Assembly: GCA_021234155.1 (NCBI GenBank)
Contig: JAJEKV010000012.1
Span: 2,691,724 to 2,755,723 of the forward strand
Source of the DNA: Isoetes taiwanensis
Lineage: Eukaryota > Streptophyta > Lycopodiopsida > Isoetales > Isoetaceae
Direction of reading: 5' to 3'
DNA length: 64,000 nt
Made by a program: the position numbers and the translations under genes. Below the pieces are notes generated by a model. That model had not been told where the DNA came from. It searched no databases and saw only the letters and a program-made list of their open reading frames with translations. Below are positions 31,241 to 46,074 of the stretch, piece by piece (within the stretch, counting starts at the first letter, position 1; each line of letters begins with the position of its first letter).

Positions 31241-34000
31241 GAAGGAAATATAGTTTGTTACAGGGTTGGTACACAATATAGCGTGAAGAAAAGCACATTC
31301 TTTAGGAAGAAAAACGAGTGGTTGCATGGTGCAAAAAGGAATTCATAGTAACAAGTTGGTAAAGCGAAAAATAGAAAGAGTTGCGGCGTGAGGTGGCACT
31401 TGGCGGTTTATTGATATGCACTTGGCGGATGCACTCATCGAAGTAGAACAAGCTGTAAGCGGTGAAGAGATTGTCAAAGGTCCTTTTTCTCAACTATACT
31501 CAAATCAATGTTAAAGAGTAGATGACACACTCGGTTCAAATATGTCATTATTGCTATTTTCAAAATATATAGTTTGAAAAGCAGTTATCATGCATACAAA
31601 AATCTTCAAGAAAGGTGGGCTCTTAAATTGATGAAGCATAACTTTGAGCAAGAGGATTTGTGTGTTTACTGCGTGGCGTGCTTGTCTATCTTCCATCCGA
31701 AGAGTATATATCATTTGATACATGATAAGATGGATAAAAAAAAAACATACGTTCCTACTCAAGCCAAATCAGTAAAGAATACTATACAATTACCCGCGCC
31801 TGGCTCTGAGATACTGTTCATGAGCTCGACTTTCTATTGGATCTATAGCCAAATGCTTAAGAAGTTTGGAAGTTTTAAGGAAGATGATAGAGGAGATTTG
31901 ACTGAGTTCATCTCCATAACACAACCTCTTCATAGAGCATTGTTAGTAAAGCTACCGTGATGATGGGCAAATCTTTGCCAAGAAATGATGAAGCACCTCG
32001 GTTTGGCCTTTGCCTAAAGTCTCACAGTTGGTTGTGTATAAATAAAAATAGATATATTTTAGCATATTTGGCAATGCTTTCGTGGCGGAGCTCATTTAAG
32101 AAGTTAACATGGCGCATTTCTCCTTATGGTTGGAGTACGGATGAAGATATTGATGCCTTTTTTATCAGGTTCGGAGAAAGCTTAAGGAAGAACCCTCATA
32201 CTTTTGATTATTTGAAGAACAGCTTTGAGAAATGCTTTGAATGCAAAAATTTCCTCATCTAATCTGCAGAAAGTGCAAACACAAAGTTTTTTCACGTGGT
32301 TATAGAGATGGTTAGGAAAAGTTAGTTTGGTCACTCTGCATTTTCAGTTCATGTTGGATGGGAATGTTCCAAAGTTTCGTTTCTGATTCATCCAAAGGGA
32401 AACTAGTTGGAGAAAAGCCGAAGAAGAATGAACTATTTAAAAGAATGAAGATGGACAAGTCTGCTTTGCCAATGGGGCAGGAATCATTGCCTCTAGTTGA
32501 GCGGATGCATGAGAACATGAAATGCCTTCCGGAAGGCATTTCTAAATGCCCAGAATAAATCTTGACTAATCTAGATGATATGGTTATTCAAAGACACTAT
32601 AAGAAGAGGTTTGTTAACAACTCAAGTAAAAGAAACATGGATGGAAATTGCATAATAAAAAGCATCTTGAATTCCTAAAATACTACCCTTAAATTCAGCC
32701 ATTTTTGGGGTCTTAAAATTGACCTAAATTCTGGTCGGTAGCTATTTGGGGTCAAAATTACTGAGAAAAGTTAGCGTCTTATTAATTTGACGGCCCCATT
32801 TTAGAGTGAAAAATAATAATCTAATTTAGTTGGTTTAGGGACACACACGAGAAGCTGGCAAAATAGAAAGAACCAGCCAGTTCTTACCGACAAATAATGA
32901 AAGGCGAAACATATGGAAATAGGGACGATATGCATTTCTATTGCTCAAGGCACCTGCAATATATCTTGGCATAGGCAAGGCACAAAATTAAGCAAGGTCT
33001 TTGCCTGCGGAGGTTTGCCTCAAACGGCCGAGAAGTGAAATGGCCGTCACACTTCAAGGGAGTCATGTTTTGGTGAGCATATCTTGACATATGCTTGGAA
33101 TAAGTCCTGAGCCACGGATGAGGTTTTCCCTTAGAGCAGCAACTGGACTCAAACCTGCTCATTGGAATGCATTTTCCTTGCTCATAATTCATAAGGCAAG
33201 GTAAATCGCTAATCAATCTTGTTATTTGGGTTTTTCGATTAACTGGAAAAAAATGTTTTGGAATTTTTATCGTTAATTTCTTAAGGTTTTGGAGATTTTG
33301 GTTGTGTAGACCCAAATTTCCGATTTCCAAAAATATTTTAGTATGATTCGGCTCCTTATACCGATTGCTAAGCTCAAGTTTTGACATACGGGTCTTTTAT
33401 TTTTGATGATTTTGATCATGCGGAGAGGCAATATTTAGCTTTTCATGAGTAGGATCATTTTCGGGCGACTCTATTGCATAGAAGCAAGGGGTAGGTAAAA
33501 TCATCCTCTTATTTTTGATTCTACGAGTGCAGAGTTGGCCCAAAGCCATCTGTTCTATGAGCAAAGATATGCTTGCTTCATCTAAATTTCAGCCATGTAT
33601 ATTTATCGTAACAATAGTTGATACAATAGGCGAGGCTTTTATCGTCGTGATATATAAGCCAAAGACTGACATGGCGTAATTAACTACTGTGTGCTTTTTC
33701 TGATGTACTTGGTTCTTTCTAGCACGGTGTTGCTGCGAAGGTGAATATTCCTCTCCTGCCAATTGTTACGAGAAACACGGTTATGGCCAAGTGTGTATAT
33801 TTCCTTCTATTTAATTTACGCTATATCTTTTTTTTATTAAGCTATTCTGCCGGGGCCCGGCTAGCGGTATGTTAAGTCTTACGGATTATATCTCATGTGC
33901 TTTTCGTTGCGGGCATAATACCAGAGCTTCTTTGGTTGTCACGGAAGATATAATAATTGAAGATCACGAGCACAAGTCCAGCAACTCAGCATGTCGATCA
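31241..34000. other. No gene recognised; short decayed frames
   Basis: The longest frames (31574-31960 plus, 128 codons; 32938-33387 minus, 149 codons) have protein-like stretches but no known motif. The segment at 32580-32640 repeats 28380-28430. Probably old transposon sequence. Confidence 0.35.
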
Positions 34001-34385
34001 TTTCGATGTAGATTAATATCTTAGATCTTCATAAACATTTTATGTTTGGTCTAGGATCTACTAGAAATATAGAGTGTATCTGAAGAATTCAAGTGGTTTC
34101 TGGGATCTCAAATGTGTGGAAGCAAAAGCTAACACATGGGTTAATGGCAAAACTGAAATGGTTTACGGAGATCCATAGAAAAAGTCTTTGAGTTTTAAGG
34201 TCTCAGAGAGAGATCAAATGGGTTTCGGATCTACTGCAAAGGCAATAATATGTATGAGCAAAGCTAACACCTATAGGTTAGCTATAGGCTGGGTTGAAGA
34301 ATCTGCTGAAAAAGCGTCTTTGAGTTTCAAGATCTACACTCAAAAGATGAGTTGGGCTTTGAAGATCTGAAAACGGGGAGTTAGG
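34000..34385 (+). repeat. Degenerate repeats of about 140 bp
   Basis: Phrases GATCTACT, AAGCTAACAC, GGTTT.GGAT and TTTGAGTTT.AAG recur at intervals of about 130-150 bases (34050, 34195 and 34290), suggesting two to three old tandem units. Confidence 0.4.
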
Positions 34386-37300
34386 TTTTCAAGAGTATAG
34401 AAAGAAATAAACCCAGCGAGGACTAAATTTGTATTCTTTCTTGGGACAATGCCTCGGCCCTTGGTACCGCAGCAACGCCCTTGCCTTACCCCAAATCTGG
34501 TGAGCCATATCCGTCTCTAAGGGGTATTGCTGACTCATTGTTATTGGGAAGTGCCTGCACTGCATCAGGTGTTTGGAGGCAAAATTAGTGGCAGTGACAA
34601 TCGAGATGCAGTTGCTGGAAAACTCATTGTGAATCTGAGTCACATCTCCTTCAATACACGACGGCCATTGTGTGGAACAATGCGGTGCTTTTCAGGAGGG
34701 CTGCAGGTAGCATGCCATATCACTGGTACATGGGGTGCTGTAGCCACATGCTCCACATTCATCATAGTTCAAAGACTAGAATCTACATTTCTTCTTTCTA
34801 ACATTTATGATGTCACGGGCCAGAATATGAGAATATGCTTGCCCCACTGGTCCGAGCATCACTCCACCATAGAATGTGGCGTGAGCATTTGCCCAGTTTC
34901 ACAGCCATCAAGTCCCATCCTGCGATTTACAATGTCGACATTGCTACAAGGGTCAATGGAACCATGTCGGTCCAGGATGAGACTATAACTTTGAAGCTTG
35001 ACTAATTTGATAGAACTTGGAGACTGATTCTACATTTATTAGGAATCAAAAGTGATTCGAGTTTGATTCGTTTCTAGAGCAATTTTCATGAGGCGCACCA
35101 TGACCCTGCATCGGTAATGTAATGTTGTACGTGCATGTTTGTGTGCAAACAACTTTGCAATGTGTTTGAGGTTCATAGATTATACGTGCGATCCATGCAT
35201 CTTCTCCATTTGTATGGTTGGCTCTCTGACAGACGGTCTTTCTTTAATGGCGCTGCAAGGTAATGTCTTTTAACTTCCTTTGTTGCGTCTATTCTCTATT
35301 CTATTCTATTCTTTGTGTGTTGTTTTAGATTATTAATTCGGTGTTGTGGGAGTACCTTTGGGCCCTTGATACAATTTCCCACCATTTTAGGTGTGTGACT
35401 TCATAGGACCTAAGAGTATTAATGCAACACAGGCTTCTTTCCCCAAATATATTTAATGTCAACTATTAGCTCCTCATAGACTTTTCATCAACAAGTTCTA
35501 CATCAACATTTGTGAGAAAGATATATTGTTTATTGTGCTCTGGGCTGATATGGATACCATGTATCTTTGCCTAATTTCATAGCATATTTACAGCCCATGG
35601 AATCATGCTCGGGTCTTTGTCTTCGTGATTGTAAGATTACCGAGTCTGCTAGGCTGTCGGGTATACTATGTATGCTGAAATTTATAGTCCCAAACATTGA
35701 GCATGTATTGTTTATGTGTTCTATTCATCTTATCTCCCTTTTATCCTCAGAAGAAATTACTTTTTCCTTCCATATACTGTTCTTCTTAAGATTTCCTTGA
35801 TTTACTTCTGGTTTAATATTTGGGATTTTCTGTTGAATGAATAAGTCAGAATTTACCTAATATGACTTGGACATTCTAAGTTCCAGATGTTGGGCGGATA
35901 GGTAAGTTTACCTATTCACTTGAGCTATCTTTGTGTCAATAGGGTTCCGGCATCTTATGGCATGACATTTAATATATGATATTATTTCCAGATGATAATA
36001 TTGAGTGTGCAATCTGCAATAAATCCCAGGCATGTACATTATCAAGTGGCGTATTGCTTCTTGAGCATACATGGTCAGCTGCATCATGAGGTAGTTTACC
36101 CTGTTCACTGGCTTTCTTTTATGTCAATAAGGTTTTCCAGCCAACATTTGGCATCTTATCGCTATTTACGTAAATATTATCCTTTCCTTCATATTTATAA
36201 GTAATTGCCTCTTGGTTATGAATTTGTAATATTTGTGCATGCCTTAAGTTTTCTTACCTTTTACTTGCACATTATTACAAGTTTCTTTGTTTGTAGATGA
36301 GCTCCTCAACTAGACTCACTTAAGTATCATAGTTTCTATTCTATTCTATTTCATGATTTTTCTTTAGCTATTGATGCAGAATCTTATTTGTATTTTTAGT
36401 TTATTAAATCATCATAAGATATATGATCATTCTTAAGCCAACAAGCATATTGGCAAGGAAATGTTGCTTTAGATTTCTACTACAGATATAGGGAACAACA
36501 ACGGTATTGCAAAGGAGCATTCGGCACTGAATAGGGAACATTGCAAGGAGCATTAAGCACTAGATTGAGCGTTGGTTGTTCAAATGCAACAAGGCATAGA
36601 GAAGGCTAATATTCTAGGTAGAGATATGGTCATATTAAAAATGCAAACTTTGCTTTACATAGTGCAGGGCTTAGAGGCAAATGAGGAGCAAGCGGGACAA
36701 TCTATCAATGTGATGCTTGAGGAACAAGAGGCCTTTCAAGCAACAATAACTATTCTTGTCACATGGTCTGTTATGCGTCTTTCTTTGCGCATTAGGTCCC
36801 TTTTTCTTGAAATGAGAGAAGGTCAAGCCATGCCATCATACGTGGCCCTTGGCAGATAGGAGCCTGCGAAGAAGTTTATGTTAGATTGCTAGACATTCGA
36901 GAGAGGAAGCCCTTTCATTGATTACATGCCATCTACGTTGTTTTAGTCGGTAGTCATCAAATTATATCGGAAGGTCTTGTGACAAATTTCGGAGTGCATA
37001 GTTTTTATTACGGAATGTTATTAGTTTTGTGTGATTATGTGAGTAACTCGACATTATAGAAAATATTGACAAATTCTCCTATCCATTATGTTTGGATGAT
37101 GAGCAGAAATCGGGGTTTTCAACAAGCACTTTTGTGATTATGATCAAGTTTCCTTCTCATTCGAGGATACACTTAATGGAATTCGCGATAAGTCGGTCTA
37201 TGAGTCAGTATGTTGATTTTCATTTTCATTTGGCCAATACTAATATACATGGTTAATTATCTTTTGGTGCACTGCAATTAGTTTGAAGATGATGAAACAA

Positions 37301-40300
37301 AGAGATCAAAGAGCATGATCTTCTCGGTTGGACTCAGGATGGCGGAACCCAGGCTTATCTGAATTAACCATGAAGAGATCCATAAAACCTAGGCATAATT
37401 ATAGCCAATGTTAGATTATCTTAGCTAGGTAACATTTGACATTTTTCCACTCTGAACCATTCTTTACTTCGTAGGGTTTTACTATCTTCTCATTTTTGGC
37501 CCGGATAAATGATATAACTTTTTGCTATTATTCTTTATTATTGTTGGAGGCTCGCGCCCGGAAGCATGTGCATGAGCCTTAGGAAAAAAACTTATTAGTC
37601 ATCTAGATGTTTAGTACTCCCATTTTCACTTCATACACTCAATCATCTTCATCACTTAATCACACCTTATGAAACCGCAATTATTCAAGATGTGATTTGT
37701 TCTGTGTTTATTGGTATTTTTGATCATATGAAAGAATTATACCCGATTCAAGGAAACTTTTTAGGGCTTCAATTCAAATAAATAATAGTGGCATAGGTAA
37801 AGGTGCATTGTGCATGGTTTGGTTGGAGCATACTTGACACTCTTACAATATATCCACAATTATACCATCGATTTCAATGATGCAATACAATATTATAGTG
37901 TCATTTCTTGAAATCCATTTTATTGCAAATGGCGTCCACAATTATATCGGTTTCGATAATACGTATCATGTCATTTCTTGAAATCCATTTTTATTACAAA
38001 TGGCACATTCTTTATGTGTTTAGGGATTTCCAACTCTCTCCACTAGTCCTTTTCAACTTCAGCCGTTATACATTTTATTTTAGACTAGAGCATCAAGCGG
38101 TCATGTGCGAGATAGTTCCACTTTTCACAAAAAAATGTTTGGCTTAAAGTTGATATAAAATCATCTTACGTAGAAAGTTACAACTTTGAACAACAGCGGT
38201 CACAACCACCCCCTTTTAGTACTACCTAAAGCCCGGCAACACTTTACAAGCTACATCCTTGAGTTTCCTTTTGAACTGAAGCTACGGTTTGATAAGCATT
38301 GCTTGGTGCTGGGGTGCCTACGCTAATACAGCGTGTCGGAAAAAGTCATTGAATTCGAGAAAATGCGACTAAATATTTTCATCAGTATGTCTTCATAAAA
38401 GTATTAAATGGCATAATTTAAAGAGGAGTTGTTGACCAGAACGCTAAAGATGTGGCTTTGAAGAATGGGACTGCCAGTCGAATGTGACTATTGAACTCAA
38501 CAACCCTTTCTACGGAATTAAAGGATCTAATAATGTTTACTGCATTGTGAAGGACTCCGGATCCTCAATGGAAATGTCGGACCAATTCATCAGCACTGAA
38601 AAGAGCTCCCACTAGGAGACCTCCTTCGACTACCGGGTTATATTTCCACTGTTTCCAAAATTTCTCTAAATGGGACATGGTGATTAAATTTTATTCGACA
38701 ATGTTTTCTCTGATAATTTACGATTTAGTTATTGCCGTCGAATTCGGTTATTTTAGTTTCTCTCTCTCTATTTGGGAGCGAGGTCCCTTGTAAGTCATTG
38801 GACATACACAACTTCTTATGATTGATATCATGGCCCGCAATAGTTGGAATAGAAATGTCAGTGTTGTATATAAAATAAATGCTAAGAGAATACAAATTTT
38901 GTGCTCCATTATTTGCTCCTACAATCTTCAAATACATATTTGCATGCGCAAATCTTATTTTAGTATTAAACAACCACTTTTCAAATTATTACTCATGAGC
39001 ACTTATTTTACTATAACAAGTAACTCACAAGTTGAATGTTGCAAATAGGAAAAAGGAAACACAATCCATTATGGTTCCGTCAAACCTTGAAATATATCGA
39101 AGACGAGAAGCAAGAATGATGATTTCTGCTTGGTGTTTTAAGCTTTCTTTTTATCTGGGCTCAACACATGCACGACTGTGAGTCTTGCCTTCCAAGATTC
39201 AAGGAATTCATTTTATTGCTATTTTTGTATTCTAAAGTTGAATTGCCTCCAAGATTTCCAATCACCTTTATTGGATTTTTAGTACTAAATTGGAGGACAA
39301 AAGGGACATCGAAAAATGAGACACCCCAAAGGTGCGCATTCCCTGAAAAGTCGACATTCGGGCCGGTTGGCTTATGGGGAGGATCTTACGCTTTCCTCAT
39401 TTAGATTTTCCATCATATTTCATACGAAGCCAAAGATCTTGTTCCGCCCTCTTTAAGTGTTTCAACCCAAAGAAATGCATTATCGCCAAGTAGCCAGATT
39501 TTATCCCATCCCCGGGTGTTGGAAAAACATAGTTTATCCTAATCAAAAGATCACATTGCGTAAGAAACCCATTTGTAGCATTAAAGCTCAAGCCAAGCTG
39601 GCCAACGGATTCAAATGCAACAAAAAAAATCAGGAATTAGCCGTGTCTCTATGTGCTTGCTGATCTTCAAAGGTTTCCGCTTGAAAAAGGTTTGTTGACA
39701 TGGTTTCCCTTCATCAAGGAATGGGAGTAATTTAATGAAACAAGGTCAAAGAGAACTTGTTAAGACTTTCATTTATATATATGTTGGACTATTTTTTCAT
39801 GAACTCGCCATCACTATCTATGGCTCAATTTTGTACATACATACAAAGATGTAAATAAAAATTCACTATGTGATTACACTTCTTTTTCGGTTTATTGTCT
39901 ATCTAACTATCTATCTCTTGTTTATTGTATTCATAATAATTTTAAAGATATCACTTCACGTGAGAATTCCATCTTTTTCTATCCATTGCTAGTTGACAAC
40001 TTAGTCATCTCAATTCATTTGTTCAATTGTAGAAGAAAAAAATGTACTTTTGTTTCTTATAATAGATCGGATTAAATTGAGAGAATGGATGGGATGTGTC
40101 AATTTGAAAATTTCGTGTAAATGAAGGTGTCCCCTCCATTCATATTCAATACATCTTGTCAATATATCTTGAAATTTCTTCATTAACTATAATGATAAAA
40201 GGTCACTACCTGGATGTCCTGCTTTCCAAAAGAGGTTACTCTCGCTCTTTCCATTCGGGATGATTCTTCAGGGACAAACCCATAGTTTGAATCCGCCATG

Positions 40301-40500
40301 CCCGGAATTTGTTTAGCTCCGCGGGAAATGGCTGTAACCTTTAGTTTGGACATATCTATATCTCTCGACCTTAATTTTTTCTCAGAAATAGAAGAAGAAG
40401 AAAGGATCTCGCAGAAGTTTAGTGTGTCAAAAGGAAGAAAGGATTCAGCCTATTAGAACCCCTCGCTTTTGACTCAACGAACAAGCCCTCGACAAAGACG
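34385..40500. other. No gene recognised
   Basis: Mostly AT-rich sequence with short frames. A frame at 34527-34988 (153 codons) is the longest but shows no family signature, and two other frames there look equally protein-like. At 37895-38010 a unit of about 73 bases (CATTTCTTGAAATCCATTTT) is duplicated. (TCTAT)n-like runs occur near 35287 and 36334. Confidence 0.4.
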
Positions 40501-42000
40501 TAAACCTCTTTTCAATTTCGCTGCTCAAGGATGCAACCTCTCGCAAGCCGATTTTGTTTAAAGCCCTTACATCTCATTGCCAGATTCAAGCTGATTTTAA
40601 TTTAAAGCCCTATTCAGATTCAAACCGGGCGATTCAAACTGCTTTAAAACCATGTTCGATCCAATTCAAGCCCTCGCTTCCACCAAACTCCTCTTTTTCG
40701 GGACGAAATGGGCCGCAGACCTCCTCGCCTAGCGAAACCCGCCGGCTACTAAGAAGAAAAGGAAGTTGGGCTAAGAAACAACAGGCTTTGGGGCATGGTT
40801 GAAAATCCGCTCCTGCCAATCTCTTGGTGGTTTTGGTTTAGCTTTAGAAACAAATTTTGCCTCTCAAGCAACGCCTTCGCATCGTAGGCTTGGGGAGTTC
40901 TCAACTCATTTCTTCGAACACCATTCTTGTTCAGATTTGGCAACAGTAATACCAAGACGTATATATCCGACCTTTTTGCCCCGGGTGGTTTCCGCTTTTA
41001 GCGTTCTCTTCCCTTTCTTTGCGATGGCTTCTACTTTTCTTGGATTGCCGAGGAGGTGGTTCTCCGAATTTCTCCTTAACTGGATGCATTATTACCGCTT
41101 CAAGAAGCCTATTTGATAAATTATTCCTCATTCTCGTGCAAATTTTCTCAGCCTTTGGGACGCTTCCTCTCTTCAAGTAGCTGCCTTATATTTCGACTGG
41201 CCGAGGAGGTGGTTCTAGAATTTCATTCAGACCGATGCATTATCTCCCCGCCGCATTGATCTCAAGACATTCTCTCGCTTTCAAAGTGTTCTTATAAGCT
41301 CTGCATATAAGTAAATATCCGGTTTTTCCTCGGTCTGCTCGCGATTTCATCGAGGAGAAGAAGCATCATCCTCGACGCCTCTTTAGCATTTTTCTTCAAG
41401 TAGCTTTGCAGACGCCAGGGTTTCTTTGTCGCAGCTTTGGATCGATTGTTTGAAGCTCGATGACTGGTACGTGCGTACCCGCTTTAGCAAATACCAAGAT
41501 ATGCTAGGCATATGCCTAAGATATACCGATATGCCCACATACCATTATAAACAAGGGTTTGCTCCCCTAGGGGCAACCCAAAACACAAAGGAAACAAAAT
41601 TAAAATGCTATGTAAGCATAGCAAGGATCATGTTTGAAAAGACAAACATTGCACAAAGTAGTCATGTATAGTCAGACAAATACTTAAATTAATTCGAGTA
41701 GTTTACGGCCTTTAAGAAGAGGTGTATTGGAATGTCAGCCACATTCATCAACTCCTTCGACTCCGTCATCACTCTCCTCATTGTCACTCTCTTATTGTCA
41801 CTTGAAGTGGTGGGAAGAGCTAACCGCCGTAACCATTAGGAGTTTTTTGAGGTCAAGGGCCTCCTCTAAGAATATATTAGGGGGCCAGCCACGAGGATGC
41901 CGAACCCAGCTTCCTCCATACCTAAATTTCACTCTCCCCTAACCTAACTACCTAACCTCCGGAACCTAACCCCCTAACCTAACCAACCCCGCGAATCATT
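40500..42000. other. Somewhat more GC-rich decayed region with local repeats
   Basis: No gene recognised. GCCGAGGAGGTGGTTCT occurs at about 41046 and 41199, with similar flanks, giving an old tandem duplication of about 155 bases. A CCTAAC-rich stretch lies at 41937-41988. Confidence 0.35.
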
Positions 42001-44940
42001 ATTTCCAACGACCAATATTTGATGATTATATCTAGGATTTTGCCCCACCTTCGAAGCTTATAAAGCATCGAAGCCAAAGACTACATCGATTGAACTTGGT
42101 TCGCCGCCATCGACCTTGCCATCAGCCATCGTAGCCAATCCATCTTGCCATCGCGCTTCGCAAAGTGCTTTTGAATTCGGTCTATGGCGGATTCTTACAA
42201 AGAAATATTCGGGCCTGCTTGCCGCAAGAATTTCCTAATTTAATCTCCGGCCCGGCCCCTTTGGCCTTTTGCAACGCCACGGCAAAGGTATTTGGTTTCC
42301 AGTCGCCATTGCATTCCCTTTGAGTGTTCTTTTCCCTTCTAATACTTCGCTTCGTGATCAAACTAATTCAGGGTCAATTTAGAGTGCAGTGCTAAAAAGA
42401 ATGCCGCTTTTACAGAATAAGTCTACTTGGAAGCAAACTAATAGATGGAAGATGCATTGCGAGCCGAGCCATGAATATAGACCTCCGTGGGCTACGCCAA
42501 TCAGATCCATGTGATCCTTTCACTGAGCCCATCCAAACTTCCACTCGTGATCCGTCTTATTGAATTTGCTTCAGAAGGGATGTTAAGGGTTACTAGGTTA
42601 CCGTAATAATTTGGTTAATGGTAATACCGACCAAGACATTTGGCGCGTCATGTATAACCACTTGTATGGATTCAATTGCAAAGTTTTATCGATGTTAATC
42701 AGCCCAATGTGCTTAACTACTTTCAGTTCTCAACAATGCCGCAAGCTCAATGAATTGAGGTAGAAAATCGAAATTAGTGATCGATGAATGCACCGGCAGC
42801 TAAGGAATGAAGAGTTGGCGTAGAAAATGATTCCTTCAAGCTGGTCAAACGCTTAAAAGAACCCACTGGGGATCGTGGAGAGGGCAAAACCCGGCTTCCA
42901 TAAATATATTATTCCCCGGGGTGGAGGCTCAAAAAAAAGGGTCATGGCTATTAAAGCTTGTTGATCCAAATCTTAATAAAATAAGAGAAAACCCGCTTAA
43001 TATTGCCGAAGGTTTATTAAAGAAATTAGTTACTAAAGATGTATTGAGAATGTTAGCTTCCGTAGCATTCAACTTAGGAAAGCTGTAGTACATCAACTCA
43101 AGGTGAGTTGGGGAACAAATTTCAAACCTCGTAATCAGCAGTAAGAACCGCGGTGACAATGTCTAATAAGTAGGCAAGCTTATATTGCTTTGTTCAGATA
43201 AGCTTGCAGGATGGCTTTAAATAACAAGGCATTACCAAAACTATTCTACTACCAAGGATGACTAGCGGATGACTTCAGGTCATCGAGAAATGCATATGCA
43301 GCTTGTGATATGTAATGTACCGACTAAAGGTCAACTTGGATACATCGCATCCTATGTACCAAAGGTAAGAAGAAGTCAAGTTTGGTGATACTTTCCTACT
43401 TTAATGAAAATAACAATTGTCGGATAGATTCTAACTAGAATGCTTCAAATGCCTTTTTGGTTCATTTTATGATATGAAGGTAGAAGAGTGCGCCGCAAAC
43501 TAAGAATTGTTTTGAAGCCGACAGCCGAATTGGTGAAAGGCTTAGAAGTAATTTTAGATGGTTTCATGAGTCTAATGAATGTGAGCTTTGAATACGTGGA
43601 ATGAAGAGTCAAATCTAGATGATAAAGTTTTCCGGCCCAAATTCAAGATCACATTTGGTGGTTGGTTTATTTCAGTACCACAGAGGAAAATCACAAAGAT
43701 AATCGAAATGGGTTTTGATCAAACACCCATTCCCCACAATGATTGCCTCACTAATCTGAGAAAACTTGCGCCTCGGATATGGTGAGTAATGCAGGTTGAA
43801 TGGCATCTTGCCGCAGATTTGAAGACAATAAAATGCATGTACGTAATGAAGCATGGTGTCGTAAGACTACTCATGCTTGTCCCTACCGCTCTATGCAAGA
43901 AGAGATTCAAATGATTGACAAGAGTACATTAGATCGCAGGTCCGTGATGAGCCACCAAATAGAGAGAGGAGAAGGACACAACCTTGATGCCAATTTCGCC
44001 AATTCCGCTAAGAAGAGTACACATATGCACCCTTCATGCTTTCTGAGAATCATAGACAAGATGGTTTACATGAGTATCCCGCTTGGCTGGAATAAATCAC
44101 CCCAAAGCTCTAGGGAAGCTTATGCATGAAGTTGAAAAGGTGCTATCTAATGTGGGACTCATGGTGGGCAATTACAAAAATACTTCAAGATCCAAAGGTA
44201 TCCGCAAGGTTCCCCTCAAAACCCAAAAGATGGGTGGTCCAAAGGCTAAGAGGTTTTGCCTCCCTACGAAAGAGAGAACTTATCCGGTGTTTGGGAAGCT
44301 TACAAGGATCTTATTGTACCGAGATGATCAAATGATCGTATGCATCATCAAGAAAAATCAAGGCATGGCAGATTTCTCTCAGACCGGGTAAAGGAAATGC
44401 AAAAAAAGGAAAAGGTGAAAATGATGTTGCCAAATTCCGTGAGGTACTACAACTTCACTCAAGTCTTCCCATCAAGATGGGGTGAGGCCAATTTGACTCA
44501 CTATGTCCATATTCCCTGCTCTCGCATTACGGCGCAGGGTTTGTCAGGAGTATGCGAAGCCCGAATTTGGAATACAGGAATGGAGAAGTCCCATAAGCAA
44601 GCAAAAGAATGCATTCTTCCGCTTCACCTCAACACAGAGGTTCGGGGCTTTGGGAATTCCTGCGCAGATGTAAAATAATGGTTTTGCCGTAAGGATCGTG
44701 GTGCAAGGGGTGAAGAAATCACTAACCGTGAGTGAACTAACACTTGCTGTTGTTTAGACAAAAACCCAAATGAAAAAGAGGGCGTGCTTTGGTATGGGTC
44801 CCACCGCTGAGCCGCATCAAGGAGTGGGAGACTGAGATGTAGGCAAGCAAAGGTTATAACCAGATTGGAGAGCTCCCGAGCAACGCCTCTACCGTGAAAA
44901 GAGTTAGTTTATTTAATGGGCCGATAGTGCCTGCAGCGTA
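42000..44940. other. No gene recognised
   Basis: Short frames on both strands, the largest 43800-44129 and 44340-44678 (109 and 112 codons), without recognisable motifs and overlapping frames of similar length. Likely decayed repeats. Confidence 0.35.
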
Positions 44941-45316
44941 AAATGCCGTGGTTGTAAGTAAATTGGATGCATGTATTGCGACGCGGGGGCTACCGCGGCG
45001 CAATATGGGCTCAGAATTCAACCGGATCTGATCAGATGCCGCACGAGCTACCTGCGGCAAATAAAGCCTTCTAATACTTGTATCGAATGATTTCCGCACT
45101 GCGTATACAAGGGCGGGGCCAAATAGGCCCTTTGAATAATTTGTAACCGGAAGTCGTGATACGCCAGACCGTAGCCACTAAGTAAGCAATTGTGCCCTTC
45201 AATAATTTGTAATTTCAAGCGACAAGACCGTGGCTACTGCGTATGCAATAGGCCCTTCAATAATTTGTAATTTAGTTACCTCTTCGCATCGCGGCTACCA
45301 AGTACAAATATGGGCC
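44941..45316 (+). repeat. 60-bp repeat family, cluster 1
   Basis: Cores resembling GACCGTGGCTAC followed by TGCGGCG and AATAGGCCCTTCAATAATTTGTAA occur at about 44981, 45038, 45092, 45167, 45226 and 45286; the last three are spaced 59 and 60 bases. A single further unit may lie at 46625-46680. Confidence 0.75.
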
Positions 45317-46074
45317 AAGAACTGAGAATATTAACATATTAGAGAACATATTAAATACATATTAGAGAATATTTATAGAACATATTATCACTCGCATCAT
45401 ATGAAATATTTATAGATAGCAAGGTTACTAGAGACCACTGTAAGAAGATGTCCTTAGTAACGCCTCCTCTAGGTTCCTAACCCTTCCCCTTCCCCTTCCC
45501 CATGAGGTGTAACCCATGCATCTGGTTAGAACCAAGAGCTCACGCCATCCCAAACCGATTCTTCCCACCATATGGGGTAACGAAGGTCATTAGAAAAAGT
45601 AATTCCAGAGGATGATACTACTTTAAGAAGAGCGGACTAACTCACAAAACCGCTGTACACGCTTGTAGTACACAATCTCTAATAAGGCCATACATGTGTC
45701 CCCTTTACTAATTTTATGAATGAACTCCATATGTATGCATCCGTAGAAAGCAAATATCCAAGACGTAAGAAGAGGCCCTCACTGTCGTAGAGCATCTCGG
45801 CCCGTGATAAGGAGTGGGGTTCAAGCATTCCCTCATTCCAAGTCTCCTATAACATTCGTGATGGATTAATTTCCCTCGCTGGCCTTATGACCACAATCAA
45901 ATCGGCCTGTAATGAAGTTGATCAACTCCACAGGCCTCTGGTGGGACCTGCGGGCGCCAACCTCCACTCTAAGAATGGTCCCATAGCTTCATCCATTCCA
46001 GGCCGCATTGCATCGCTCGCATGCTTGCAACTCTTCCGAGTAGCCTGTGAGGATTGGGTCCAATCATTTGCACG
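45317..46074. other. No gene recognised
   Basis: AT-rich start, then a short CCTTCC run near 45483. No coding frame of note. Confidence 0.4.

Noticed and set aside
34527-34988. 153-codon frame
   Set aside because: No domain or splice context; alternative frames in the same interval look equally plausible.
39240-39404. Peptide ending GPVGLWGGSYAF, jacalin-lectin-like at first sight
   Set aside because: Only a short GP..GG phrase; none of the other jacalin positions is present.
41937-41988. Interstitial telomere repeat
   Set aside because: The stretch is irregular CCTAAC and does not match the plant CCCTAAA unit; too short and degenerate to support.
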